A DNA stretch of 64,000 bases from Acidobacteriota bacterium (lineage in GTDB: Bacteria; Acidobacteriota; Terriglobia; Bryobacterales; Bryobacteraceae), in contig JAKOTR010000053.1 of assembly GCA_029776225.1 (NCBI GenBank), forward strand, positions 575,694-639,693. Direction: 5' to 3'. Positions within the stretch are counted from its first letter, which is position 1. Each line of letters begins with the position of its first letter. The notes beneath the pieces are model-generated. The model did no database searches, had not been told where the DNA came from, and saw only the letters and a program-made list of their open reading frames with translations. The translations under genes and the position numbers were made by a program. Positions 34,144-42,350 of the stretch are shown here, one piece after another.

Positions 34144-34598
34144 TCGGCCTCCGGGCGCGAGTCCAGCAGAGGATACTGGTGCGAGTAAGCGGACTCTTCC
34201 TGGATGGCCTGAAGCGCTACGCGCGTTTTCAGGTTCACCACCACCGGCGCGAGCAGGTTCGCCGTGGGCAGCCTGCCTTCCGCCACGGAGATGATCGCCA
34301 GGCACAGCACGTCGGTTCCTATCTCCGGCTGGCGGTCGCAGGGTAGAGCCAGCGACTTCAAATCCGCAGGCGAAATGGCAAGACGATAATCCCGCTTGAC
34401 AACCAGCACCGGGAGCGTGATGAAGCACAGGTCCGGCCGGGTCAGGCTTTGTAAGAACACGATCGGCCTGCTGGCCGTGTGCTCGATGGCGACGAACTGC
34501 CGCTCCTCTTCAAACCCGGGAAGCCCGAAAGGGAATTGGATGACCGAATCGTCTTGGTACTCAATCGTCCCGAAACGGCTGGTTGAAAACGTCGGCAT
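34134..34598 (-). CDS. fliW: Flagellar assembly factor FliW, CsrA antagonist
   Basis: The 154-residue protein matches FliW: TSRFGTIEYQDDSVIQFPFGLPGFEEERQFVAIEH at the N-terminus, FITLPVLVVKRDYRLAIS near 80, and LCLAIISVAEGRLPTANLLAPVVVNLKTRVALQ near 110-140. FliW binds free flagellin or CsrA. When flagellin is secreted, FliW is released, sequesters CsrA and lets flagellin mRNA be translated. It is the first gene of the minus run toward fliC. No clear Shine-Dalgarno precedes ATG 34598; 88 bases separate it from the divergent aldolase gene. Confidence 0.95.
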   Translation of the reverse strand: MPTFSTSRFGTIEYQDDSVIQFPFGLPGFEEERQFVAIEHTASRPIVFLQSLTRPDLCFITLPVLVVKRDYRLAISPADLKSLALPCDRQPEIGTDVLCLAIISVAEGRLPTANLLAPVVVNLKTRVALQAIQEESAYSHQYPLLDSRPEAECS

Positions 34599-34686
34599 AG
34601 TTCACTGGCCCTGTGTATATATCGTGAGGTGGGACCCAGATCTGTAGGGTGTTGGCGGAGCGTGCGATCGGTTGTAGTGTAGAAGT

Positions 34687-35349
34687 ATGAAAATCTTCCT
34701 GGATACCGCCAATCTCGAGGAGATTCGGAAAGGCGTGGACTGGGGAGTGGTCGACGGAGTCACAACGAACCCGACTCTGATTGCCAAAGAGCGCCGGCCC
34801 TTCGAGGAGCAGATCCGGCAGATTTGCGAAATCGTGCACGGCGATATCAGCGCCGAAGTGGTGAGCACCGAGGCCGGGCAGATGATCGACGAGGGGCGGA
34901 AGCTATCCCGGATTCATCCTAACGTGGTGGTGAAGTGCCCGCTGACCCGCGACGGGCTGAAGGCGACGGCGGCACTTACGCGCGAAGGCGTCCGTGTGAA
35001 CGTGACGCTGTGTTTCTCTCCCGCGCAGGCCTTGCTTGCGGCCAAGGCAGGCGCCTATATCGTCAGCCCGTTTGTCGGCAGGCTCGACGATATCGGGCAC
35101 ACGGGCATGGACCTGGTGGCCGACATCGTCGAAATCTACCGGAACTATGGGTTTAGGACCCAGGTTCTGGCGGCTTCCATCCGCTCGCCGCTTCACGTTG
35201 TTGAAGCCGCGCGCGCCGGCGCACACATCGCAACGATGCCATTCGCCGTGCTGGACAAGCTGTTCGATCACCCCTTGACGGACAAGGGGCTCGCGCAATT
35301 CCTGAAGGACTACAAGAAGGCCTTTCAGGAGACTCCGGTGTCTGGCTGA
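34687..35349 (+). CDS. fsa: Fructose-6-phosphate aldolase / transaldolase (TalC/FSA subfamily)
   Basis: This 220-residue TIM-barrel class I aldolase has [16 protein letters not shown] at the start, [14 protein letters not shown] near 22-36, the Schiff-base lysine in [10 protein letters not shown] near residue 83, [20 protein letters not shown] and [14 protein letters not shown]. Short transaldolases of this length either transfer dihydroxyacetone (transaldolase) or cleave fructose-6-phosphate; the distinction is not certain from sequence. The gene is divergent from fliW and overlaps the following membrane protein gene by one base. Confidence 0.88.
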   Translation: MKIFLDTANLEEIRKGVDWGVVDGVTTNPTLIAKERRPFEEQIRQICEIVHGDISAEVVSTEAGQMIDEGRKLSRIHPNVVVKCPLTRDGLKATAALTREGVRVNVTLCFSPAQALLAAKAGAYIVSPFVGRLDDIGHTGMDLVADIVEIYRNYGFRTQVLAASIRSPLHVVEAARAGAHIATMPFAVLDKLFDHPLTDKGLAQFLKDYKKAFQETPVSG

Positions 35350-35753
35350 TGTCGAGGCGCAAGAAGATTCTGGCGCTGCTGGCCGGCACGCTTACCGGTG
35401 TGGCGGCGCTGGCGGCAGGGTGGAGACGGAAACGGGCAAATCCCGAAGAGCAGGAACGGAAGCGGCGCGCGCTGGTCAGCGCCTCCGGGAAGATGGTCAG
35501 CGGCACCACGACCGATTTCGCCGACGGCGTCATCTCCTACACGTACACGGTCGGGGGTGTGGAGTACTTCGCCACGCAGAACGTTTCCTCACTCGCCAGC
35601 TTGCTTCCGCCCAATCCGGAGACGCTGATCGAACGCCCTCTCACCGTCAAGTACCTCCCGGCGAATCCGGCCAATTCGATCGTTCTGGCGGAAGACTGGT
35701 CGGGGCTGCTCTTCAGCCCGCAAACCGAGCAAACTGCCGGGCGGACGAAATAA
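35349..35753 (+). CDS. Small membrane-anchored protein, DUF3592-like
   Basis: The 134-residue product has a short basic N-terminus (MSRRKK) and one hydrophobic helix (residues 7-23), then a charged linker and a beta-rich domain. The segments GVISYTYTVGGVEYFATQNVSSL and PLTVKYLPANPANSIV resemble DUF3592 proteins. It probably sits in the inner membrane with a small extracytoplasmic domain. The ATG overlaps the aldolase stop (TGATG), so expression is coupled, but a functional link is not evident. Confidence 0.6.
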   Translation: MSRRKKILALLAGTLTGVAALAAGWRRKRANPEEQERKRRALVSASGKMVSGTTTDFADGVISYTYTVGGVEYFATQNVSSLASLLPPNPETLIERPLTVKYLPANPANSIVLAEDWSGLLFSPQTEQTAGRTK

Positions 35754-35835
35754 CGGCTGCCCCCGCCGGCACCCCTCCTTTGCCTTTTGCCATCGGAGTT
35801 TGCTAACTTTAACGATTCGAATTAGCCTCGCCGCT

Positions 35836-36276
35836 ATGCCGGAGAACACGAGCAGCGACCACAAGATTATCGAGCGCACACTGGATTCGGTCCTGGAAAG
35901 CGCTGACGAAGCCGAGCAACTGGCGGTCGAAGCGGCCGGGCGAATCGGTTTCCCCGAGGAAGAGCTTCACAAGATCGGGATGGCAGTCCGGGAATCGGTC
36001 GTAAATGCGGTAGTGCACGGCAACAGGTACAACGCCAGGAAGAAGGTGCAACTCTCCGTCTGCGAGAGCGAGGGCTGTCTGACAGTGACCGTGAGCGACG
36101 AGGGGGAAGGGTTCGACGTCGGCTCGCTGCCCGATCCGCTGGCCGAGCACAATCTTCTTCAACAGTCCGGGCGCGGCATATTCCTCATGCGCACCTTCAT
36201 GGACAAATTCGAAGTCCGGCGGCTGGCTCGCGGCACCGAGGTAAAGCTGATCAAGTGTTTAGAAGGCAAGCGGTAA
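35836..36276 (+). CDS. Anti-sigma-factor-type serine kinase (RsbW/SpoIIAB-like HATPase)
   Basis: The protein is about 146 residues with a GHKL ATPase core: N-box GMAVRESVVNAVVHGNRY near residue 48-65, G1 box VSDEGEGFDVGSLPDP near 85-100, and QSGRGIFLMRTFMDKFEV near 115. RsbW-type kinases phosphorylate a STAS antagonist and bind sigma factors or other partners; the adjacent STAS protein is the natural substrate. The start is uncertain: ATG 35836 has no good Shine-Dalgarno, and TTG 35800 would add 12 residues. No sigma factor gene is beside it. Confidence 0.82.
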   Translation: MPENTSSDHKIIERTLDSVLESADEAEQLAVEAAGRIGFPEEELHKIGMAVRESVVNAVVHGNRYNARKKVQLSVCESEGCLTVTVSDEGEGFDVGSLPDPLAEHNLLQQSGRGIFLMRTFMDKFEVRRLARGTEVKLIKCLEGKR

Positions 36277-36301
36277 AGGAGAAGGTTCAGGAGGGTATAT
36301 C

Positions 36302-36646
36302 GTGAGTGCGAAAATCACCTTACGGCAGGTGGGGGACGTTACGGTTCTGGACGTAGCCGGGCGGATCACGCTTGGCGAGGGGTCGAGCCACCTTCGCGAG
36401 AGCATCCGCGAGCTGCTCGGCAACGGAAAGAAGAAAATTCTGCTGAATCTGAGCGAGGTCTCCTACATCGACAGCTCGGGGATCGGCGAACTGGTTTCCG
36501 GCTTTACTTCGGTGACCAATCAGGGCGGCCAGTTGAAGCTCCTCAACCTGACCAAGCGCGTACGCGACCTGTTGCAGATCACCAAGCTTTACACGGTTTT
36601 CGAGGTTTTTGATGACGAAGCTGCGGCGGTACGCAGCTTTTCCTGA
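36302..36646 (+). CDS. STAS-domain anti-sigma factor antagonist (RsbV/SpoIIAA-like)
   Basis: This 114-residue protein has the STAS fold with the phosphoacceptor region NLSEVSYIDSSGIGELVSGF near residues 53-72; the serine of the DSSG motif is the expected site for the neighbouring kinase. Start GTG 36302 has GGAGG upstream. It follows the RsbW-like gene by 25 bases, and together they form a partner-switch module. The target could be a sigma factor elsewhere or another output such as c-di-GMP or motility control. Confidence 0.88.
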   Translation: MSAKITLRQVGDVTVLDVAGRITLGEGSSHLRESIRELLGNGKKKILLNLSEVSYIDSSGIGELVSGFTSVTNQGGQLKLLNLTKRVRDLLQITKLYTVFEVFDDEAAAVRSFS

Positions 36647-36762
36647 GAAGGCAAGCGCATATCGCGCCGGCCGGGGATCCGGGCCCGATGCCTCCGGATC
36701 CCGGCGACCGGCGGAAGGGGGCTGGCCAAGTATGCTAAAATCAAGCTGCCCCAGAGGTTTCC

Positions 36763-37467
36763 GTGGATAGACTCACCCGAAAAGAACTGAAGCAAGACAG
36801 GTTTGCGCTCGAAGTCGAGCGCACCATGGAGTACGTGTCCGAACACCGGAAGTCGATAGTTCGCTACGCCGCTATCGGGGTGGCGGTTGTCGTCCTCGTG
36901 CTCGGATTTCTCGCCTACCGCCGGCACCAGCAAACGGCGCGGCAGGCGGCCCTGACCGCGGCGCTCGAGATCCAGAACGCCGCCATCGGCACGCCTCCGA
37001 ACGAATTCGTCCGCGCTTATCCCACCGAGCAGGAACGAAACGAGGCTGCAAAGAAGGCATTCTCCGAAGTCGCCGCAAAGTACTCCGGCAGCGATGAGGC
37101 AATCATCTCAGAGTATTACCTGGGGACAATCGCAGCGTCGGAAGGCAAGAACGACGAAGCGGAGAAGTGGCTCAAGAGCGTAGTGGATTCAGGGAACGCC
37201 AATTACGCCTCTCTGGCCAAGCTGACGCTCGCACAGATCTACAAAGCCCAAGGGAAACTCGGCGAAGGCGAGGCGCTTCTCCGGTCGCTGATCGACAAAC
37301 CGACGGAGTTTGTCTCCAAGGAGCAGGCCACCATCGAGCTCGCGGATCTGATTGCGTCCAGCAAACCCGACGAAGCGCGGAAGCTTCTCGAGCCGCTGCG
37401 GACTGAAAGGTCCGCCATCAGCCGCGTAGCGATCGCCAAACTGGGCGAATTATCGGCCGCCCAATAA
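36763..37467 (+). CDS. YfgM-like membrane protein with TPR_21 domain
   Basis: This 234-residue protein has a cytoplasmic N-terminus (MDRLTRKELKQDRFALEVERTMEYVSEHRK), one transmembrane helix (about 34-52, YAAIGVAVVVLVLGFLAYR) and a periplasmic region with TPR-like units (AFSEVAAKYSGSDEAIISEYYLG, then YASLAKLTLAQIYKAQGKLGEGEALLRSLI). This is the YfgM/TPR_21 plan; YfgM is a SecYEG-associated periplasmic chaperone in E. coli, and the same role is possible here. Start GTG 36763. It is followed ten bases later by dgt. Confidence 0.75.
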   Translation: MDRLTRKELKQDRFALEVERTMEYVSEHRKSIVRYAAIGVAVVVLVLGFLAYRRHQQTARQAALTAALEIQNAAIGTPPNEFVRAYPTEQERNEAAKKAFSEVAAKYSGSDEAIISEYYLGTIAASEGKNDEAEKWLKSVVDSGNANYASLAKLTLAQIYKAQGKLGEGEALLRSLIDKPTEFVSKEQATIELADLIASSKPDEARKLLEPLRTERSAISRVAIAKLGELSAAQ

Positions 37468-37477
37468 GACCTGAGTC

Positions 37478-38614
37478 GTGTCACTTGCCGCCGAGGGCCT
37501 GTGCCGCCAACTGCGGTTCTCCGCCGGCGCCACTCTGGGCCGCAGGTATCCCGAGCCGCCGCACCCGTATCGGAACGACTTCCAGCGGGACCGCGACCGC
37601 ATCGTTCACGCCCGCGCCTTTCGCCGCCTGGAAGACAAAACGCAGGTGTTCACGGCGGGGCTGTCGGACCATTTCCGGAACCGCCTGACTCACACCATCG
37701 AGGTGGCGCAGATCGCCCGCACCGTTGCGGGCGTGCTCGGGTTGAACGAGGACCTCACCGAAGCGCTGGCGCTGGCGCACGATATCGGCCATCCTCCCTT
37801 CGCGCACTCGGGCGAGGAGGAACTCAACCGCCAGATGAGCCGTTTCGGGGAACGGTTCGACCACAACCTGCACGCGCTGCGCATCGTTGAGAGTTTCGAG
37901 CAGCGGTATGCGCGCTTTCCGGGGCTCAACCTGACGTTTGAGGTCCGGGAGGGCATCGTGAAGCACTCCCGCGATTTCGCGCCCGGGGAGTATCCCGAGC
38001 TGGAGGAATACCTGCCTGGCATGCGGCCGCCCCTCGAAGCCCAACTGATCGATCTGGCGGATGAGATCGCCTACAATACAGCCGACCTCGACGACGCCTT
38101 CTCGGCGCGGTTCTTCGACATGGACGACGTCGCGGAAAGCGTCCCTGAGTACGCCGAGATTCGAGCCGCGGTGGAGACGCAATTTCCCGGAGCGCCGGCG
38201 CGCATACGGTTCAATGAGGCACTGCGCCGGTTGATCGATCTGCTGGTGTCGGGGCTGATCGAAGGTACCTTGCAGGCGGTTCAGGAATCCGGCGTCAAGA
38301 GCGTGGAGGATGTGCGCCTGCATCCCGTGCGGCTGGCGCGGTTCACGCCCGCGGCGGTCGCCACCACGGCCGCGCTGAAGCAGTTCCTGCGGCGCCGGGT
38401 GTACTTTACCGAGGCGTTGATTGAGGAGCGCCGCCGTTCAGCCGCCATGATCGCCGGCCTCTTTCAGTTCTTCCTGGAAAACCCGGACCGCCTGCCCGAA
38501 AGCTACCGGGAGGAATCCAAAGGCCAGCCCCTGCACCGTGTGGTTTGCGATTACATCGCGGGGATGACCGACGGCTACCTGCGCCGCATGCACGACACAT
38601 TCTGCTCGCGCTGA
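37478..38614 (+). CDS. dgt: Deoxyguanosine triphosphate triphosphohydrolase-like HD enzyme
   Basis: The 378-residue HD-domain enzyme shows the dGTPase pattern: NDFQRDRDRIVHARAFRRLEDKTQVF (residues 30-55), RNRLTHTIEVAQIAR (first metal His), LALAHDIGHPPFAHSGEEEL (HD motif), and DLADEIAYNTADLDDAF (distal Asp). It hydrolyses dNTPs to nucleoside and triphosphate, adjusting nucleotide pools. It lacks the insert of E. coli Dgt and resembles the shorter group of oligomeric dNTP triphosphohydrolases. Start GTG 37478. Confidence 0.9.
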   Translation: MSLAAEGLCRQLRFSAGATLGRRYPEPPHPYRNDFQRDRDRIVHARAFRRLEDKTQVFTAGLSDHFRNRLTHTIEVAQIARTVAGVLGLNEDLTEALALAHDIGHPPFAHSGEEELNRQMSRFGERFDHNLHALRIVESFEQRYARFPGLNLTFEVREGIVKHSRDFAPGEYPELEEYLPGMRPPLEAQLIDLADEIAYNTADLDDAFSARFFDMDDVAESVPEYAEIRAAVETQFPGAPARIRFNEALRRLIDLLVSGLIEGTLQAVQESGVKSVEDVRLHPVRLARFTPAAVATTAALKQFLRRRVYFTEALIEERRRSAAMIAGLFQFFLENPDRLPESYREESKGQPLHRVVCDYIAGMTDGYLRRMHDTFCSR

Positions 38615-38638
38615 GCCGGGCGGCTTTCGCCGGTTCTC

Positions 38639-39448
38639 TTACAGCACGTCCGCAAATCCCCGTTTCAGGTGCCTGAAAAACAGCCCCCCAATCACAAAGA
38701 CCGTTACGCCGCACGCCGCGATCACCCCCAACTCCCGCATCTGTGGCGGCCGCGCCGAGAGGAGCCGTTCCCGGTACGCGTTCACCAGGTAAGCCAGCGG
38801 ATTCGCCCACAAGATGAACCGGAGCCTTTCCGGAATCATGCTCTCGGTAATGAAAATGGGAGTGAACCAAAACCAGAACGTCAGCACCACCGAGACCACC
38901 TGCGCCGTGTCCCTCAGATACACGTGCAGGCTCGAGACGATCCAGCCGATTCCGATCGCGAGCAGTCCCAGCAAAAACATGTACACCGGCAGCCACAGCG
39001 TCATTACGCTGAATTTCCTCTCCCAGAAGCCCACAGCCACCAGCGCCAGCGCCAGCGCGATCAGATGATTCACCAGCGAGGAAAGAAAAATTGATACCGG
39101 CACAATTTCGGCCGGAAAAATTGTTTTCGTGATCAAATTCTGATGGTCGAGCAGGCAGGATGCCGACCGCTGCACGGTTTCCTGGAACAACATCCAGGGC
39201 AGAAACCCAGTGAACAAAAAAAGTGCATAATTTTGAGTAGGGGCACTCTCCGGCAACGCGATTTTGAAGCAGATTTTAAATACAAAAACCCAGCTCACCA
39301 GAAGCACAAGCGGGTGGATTACTCCCCAGAGCCACCCTGCCGCGGAACCTACAAAGCGCTGGGTAAAGTCTCGTCGCACTAATTGAAACAGCAGGTCCCT
39401 ACGCTCCACCAGGTTACGCAGAAAGTGGAAGCCCGGAATGTTGTTCAT
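38639..39448 (-). CDS. ABC-2 type polysaccharide/O-antigen export permease
   Basis: The product is about 269 residues with six hydrophobic helices and the ABC-2 family plan of Wzm/KpsM/TagG. It has LVRRDFTQRFVGSAAGWLWGVIHPL at the N-terminus, FTGFLPWMLFQETVQRSASCLLDHQNLITKTIFPAEIVPV in the middle, and YLRDTAQVVSVVLTFWFWFTPIFI then NPLAYLVNAYRERLL near the end. Such permeases need an ATPase (Wzt type), usually the next gene downstream; here the next gene is convergent dgt, so the partner must be elsewhere. ATG 39448 is preferred over 39457. Confidence 0.85.
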   Translation of the reverse strand: MNNIPGFHFLRNLVERRDLLFQLVRRDFTQRFVGSAAGWLWGVIHPLVLLVSWVFVFKICFKIALPESAPTQNYALFLFTGFLPWMLFQETVQRSASCLLDHQNLITKTIFPAEIVPVSIFLSSLVNHLIALALALVAVGFWERKFSVMTLWLPVYMFLLGLLAIGIGWIVSSLHVYLRDTAQVVSVVLTFWFWFTPIFITESMIPERLRFILWANPLAYLVNAYRERLLSARPPQMRELGVIAACGVTVFVIGGLFFRHLKRGFADVL

Positions 39449-39457
39449 CAAAGGCAT

Positions 39458-39977
39458 TGTAGCGAAGGGGAAAACCGCCGCGCCCCGGCGTGGGCCGATC
39501 TGTTCGGCGGGCTATTCACAAAGTCGTGGGTGTGCCCGGGACAGAGGTAGAATGGAGAGGTTCGATTAAGCCGGTTTCATACGCCCGGCTGTTCCTTTTG
39601 GCTTGCATGGGGCTTCGGAGGAGGGGCGTGGGGAACGACAAGTCATTGGGAATCCGGAAGCTTCATGGGGATAGCGAAGCCCGCCGGATTCTTCTGCCCC
39701 TGCACACAAATCAGCCCTCATTTTTGAAGATCTCCGGGGCTTCCGGTTCATCAATAAAGACGAGGGTAAACATTCGCCGGTCATACGTGACTTTTTCCCG
39801 ATCCACCGTGAAGTGCATCGGAACGAGCTTGCGGCGTCTCTGTCCGGTTGGCCCCGGAACAGAGAACCTCGGCGCTCGCGATTTCCGGCACGGCAACAAG
39901 CTCTCTTCACCAGGGCTTGACAGCCGCCCTGTGCAAGACCGCCCCGTTCCAGGCGGAGCTTCAGGGGAAGGCCTTTC
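39458..39977. other. 520-bp intergenic region, one doubtful small ORF
   Basis: No convincing gene, RNA or promoter is seen. On the minus strand a 35-residue frame (39818-39711, starting MHFTVDREKVTYDRRMF and ending in FKNEG) has protein-like composition but no Shine-Dalgarno; it may be a fragment of a lost gene. Larger frames on both strands have composition unlike the neighbouring genes and look spurious. Confidence 0.3.
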
Positions 39978-42293
39978 ATGTCTGAAGCAAAGCAAGTCAT
40001 CCTGAACATAGATAGCGATCAAGGCGGCAGAGAGGAGTTCACACGCATTCTGCGCCAAGCGGGCTTCGATGTGATCGAAGCCGGAAGCGGGAAGGAAGGG
40101 CTGCTTCTGGCCCGTCAGAAGCCAGACCTTATCCTGCTCGATGTGAATCTGTCCGATATGCACGGCCTGGAAGTCTGCCGCCGCATCAAGACCGATCCCG
40201 AGACCCGCTGGATTCCGGTGCTCCAGATCTCGGCGATTTCCACTTCCAGCAAGGATCGGGCTGCCGGTCTGGACGGCGGCGCCGACGCCTACCTGACGGC
40301 TCCGGTCACTCCCGATCTACTGGTCGCCACCATACGCGCGCTGCTGCGCACCAGCCGCGCGGAAGCCGAGGCGCGCAAAGCCGCCCAGCTCTGGGAGGTC
40401 ACCTTCAACTCGATCAGCCACGGCGTTTTCCTGGTCAACGCTGAAGGCCGGGTGACGCAGATCAACCGGGCCATGACCGAAATGCTGGGCCGGCCTGCCC
40501 AAGAACTCATGGGGCTGACAACCGAGGAAGTGTTCGCCGGCGTGCCGCCGCCCGCTGAAGGCTGGCCCCTGGAACGCGCCCGGCAGACCCGGCACCGCGA
40601 GAGTGCCGAGTTCGCCATGAACGGCCGCTGGTACATTCTCACGGCCGATCCGATTCTCGATGCCCAAGGCCGCTTCACCGGCGCGGTGCGCACGTTGATC
40701 GACATAACGGAACAGAAGCTCATTGCGGAAGAGCGGAAGCGCTTGATGGGGCAATTAGAAGGCGAGCGCGCTCGTTTGCAGGAAATGTTGCGGCAATTGC
40801 CGTTGGGTGTCCTCATCGCCTCGGCGCCCTCGGGCGAGATCGTGCTGAGCAACGAACAGGCGGATCGCATCCTCCGGGGAACGGCCCAGGAAAGCCCCAC
40901 GCGCCGGTTCCATCACCCGGGCGGCCGTCCGTACACGGTGGACGAACTGCCGCTGGTGCGTTCCCTGACCACGGGAGAGGTCGTGAGCGGAGAGGAGGTC
41001 GAACTGGTCCACGGCGACGGCAGCCGGGCCACCCTGCTGATCAGCTCCGCTCCGGTTCGCGACAGCCAGGGTTCTATCGTCGCCGCGGTCGCGACGCTGC
41101 ACGACGTGACCGAGCGCATGCAGCTCGAACAGCAACTCCGCCAGGCGCAGAAAATGGAGGCGATCGGCCGTCTGGCCGGAGGAGTAGCGCACGATTTCAA
41201 TAACCTGCTCACCATCATCAGCGGATATGCGCAGATGCTGTTCGACAGCCTCAGCCCGCAGGACGCCACGCGCCGTGACGTGGAACCGATCATCGAGGCC
41301 GCAAACCGCGCCGCCGTCCTCACCCGCCAGTTGCTTACCTTCAGCCGCCGCCAGATCGTTCAGCCCAAATTGCTCGATATCAACCGCCAGGTCTCCCGGA
41401 TGAACCGCATGCTGCGCCGCGTGATCGGCGAGGACATCGAACTGGTCACCTCGCTCAAGTCCGGGCAGAGCGCGATCAAGGCCGACCCCGGCCAACTGGA
41501 GCAGGTGATCCTCAACCTCGCCATCAATGCCCGCGACGCCATGCCGCACGGCGGCAAGCTCATTATCGAAACCGCCGAGATCGAGATTGGCAACAACTCC
41601 GCGGGCGCCCCGCAGGAACTCGCTCCCGGACGCTACGTCGTTCTCGCGATGAGCGACACCGGAATCGGCATGGATGCCGAGATCAAAAGCCACCTCTTCG
41701 AGCCTTTTTTCACCACCAAGGGAAAGGGAAAGGGCACCGGACTGGGGTTGTCCACGGTGTACGGCATCGTTAAGCAGAGCCACGGGGAAATTGTCATCGA
41801 CAGCGAAGTGGGGCGCGGCACCACCGTTCGAATCTACTTCCCTGCCGCCGAGGCCGCCGACAGGCGCCAACCCGAGGCGGCATCGCCGTCAGGGGTTACC
41901 GGCAAGGGCACGGAAACCATTCTCCTGGTAGAGGATGAGGAAGAAGTCCGCCGGCTGGCCCGCGAAATGCTTTCCCGCCAGGGCTACAAGGTGATCGAAG
42001 CCGGTTCTGGAGCCGAAGCGATGCGCATCTGGCAAAAGCGCCGTGGCTCCATCGACATGCTGCTCACCGACGTTGTGATGCCCAAGATGAGCGGGCGCGA
42101 ACTGGCCGACAAAATGCGGGAGTCGCGGCCCGATCTGAAGGTGATGTACATGTCCGGGTATACCGACGACGTCATTGCGCGTCACGGGGTCCTCGATTCC
42201 AGCACCGCTTTCCTCTCAAAACCATTTACTTCAGAAGCGCTTTCGCGTAAAGTACGATCTGTACTGGACGAAAAGTCCAAAAAGGCCAACTGA
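39978..42293 (+). CDS. Hybrid sensor histidine kinase: REC-PAS-PAS-HisKA-HATPase-REC
   Basis: This soluble 771-residue kinase has an N-terminal receiver (about 5-120, phosphoacceptor Asp in LILLDVNLSDMHG), a PAS domain (about 135-245), a second PAS-like domain (about 265-385), HisKA with the phosphorylated His in GRLAGGVAHDFNNLLTI (near 405), and an HATPase domain (NLAINARDAMPHGG, DTGIGMD, GKGTGLGLSTVYGIV). A C-terminal receiver follows (about 640-765, MLLTDVVMPKMSG). The kinase core resembles CckA. No transmembrane segment is present, so the signal is probably cytoplasmic. It precedes a paralogous kinase by 57 bases; no output regulator or Hpt gene is adjacent. Confidence 0.92.
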   Translation: MSEAKQVILNIDSDQGGREEFTRILRQAGFDVIEAGSGKEGLLLARQKPDLILLDVNLSDMHGLEVCRRIKTDPETRWIPVLQISAISTSSKDRAAGLDGGADAYLTAPVTPDLLVATIRALLRTSRAEAEARKAAQLWEVTFNSISHGVFLVNAEGRVTQINRAMTEMLGRPAQELMGLTTEEVFAGVPPPAEGWPLERARQTRHRESAEFAMNGRWYILTADPILDAQGRFTGAVRTLIDITEQKLIAEERKRLMGQLEGERARLQEMLRQLPLGVLIASAPSGEIVLSNEQADRILRGTAQESPTRRFHHPGGRPYTVDELPLVRSLTTGEVVSGEEVELVHGDGSRATLLISSAPVRDSQGSIVAAVATLHDVTERMQLEQQLRQAQKMEAIGRLAGGVAHDFNNLLTIISGYAQMLFDSLSPQDATRRDVEPIIEAANRAAVLTRQLLTFSRRQIVQPKLLDINRQVSRMNRMLRRVIGEDIELVTSLKSGQSAIKADPGQLEQVILNLAINARDAMPHGGKLIIETAEIEIGNNSAGAPQELAPGRYVVLAMSDTGIGMDAEIKSHLFEPFFTTKGKGKGTGLGLSTVYGIVKQSHGEIVIDSEVGRGTTVRIYFPAAEAADRRQPEAASPSGVTGKGTETILLVEDEEEVRRLAREMLSRQGYKVIEAGSGAEAMRIWQKRRGSIDMLLTDVVMPKMSGRELADKMRESRPDLKVMYMSGYTDDVIARHGVLDSSTAFLSKPFTSEALSRKVRSVLDEKSKKAN

Positions 42294-42315
42294 AATCCAA
42301 GAAGGCCAGCTGAAC
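42276..42315 (+). repeat. 20-bp tandem duplication spanning the kinase stop codon
   Basis: Units 42276-42295 and 42296-42315 match at 17 of 20 positions (TCCAARAAGGCCARCTGAA). The first holds the real stop TGA; the second repeats it in the spacer. It looks like a recent replication-slippage product. Confidence 0.75.
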
Positions 42316-42350
42316 TTTCGAGGCCCCCGAAGGCCCCGCCGGATCCGTAC

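Noticed and set aside
39490..40005. 171-codon plus frame before the first hybrid kinase
   Set aside because: It overlaps the kinase start in another frame, lacks a ribosome-binding site and shows no recognisable domain.
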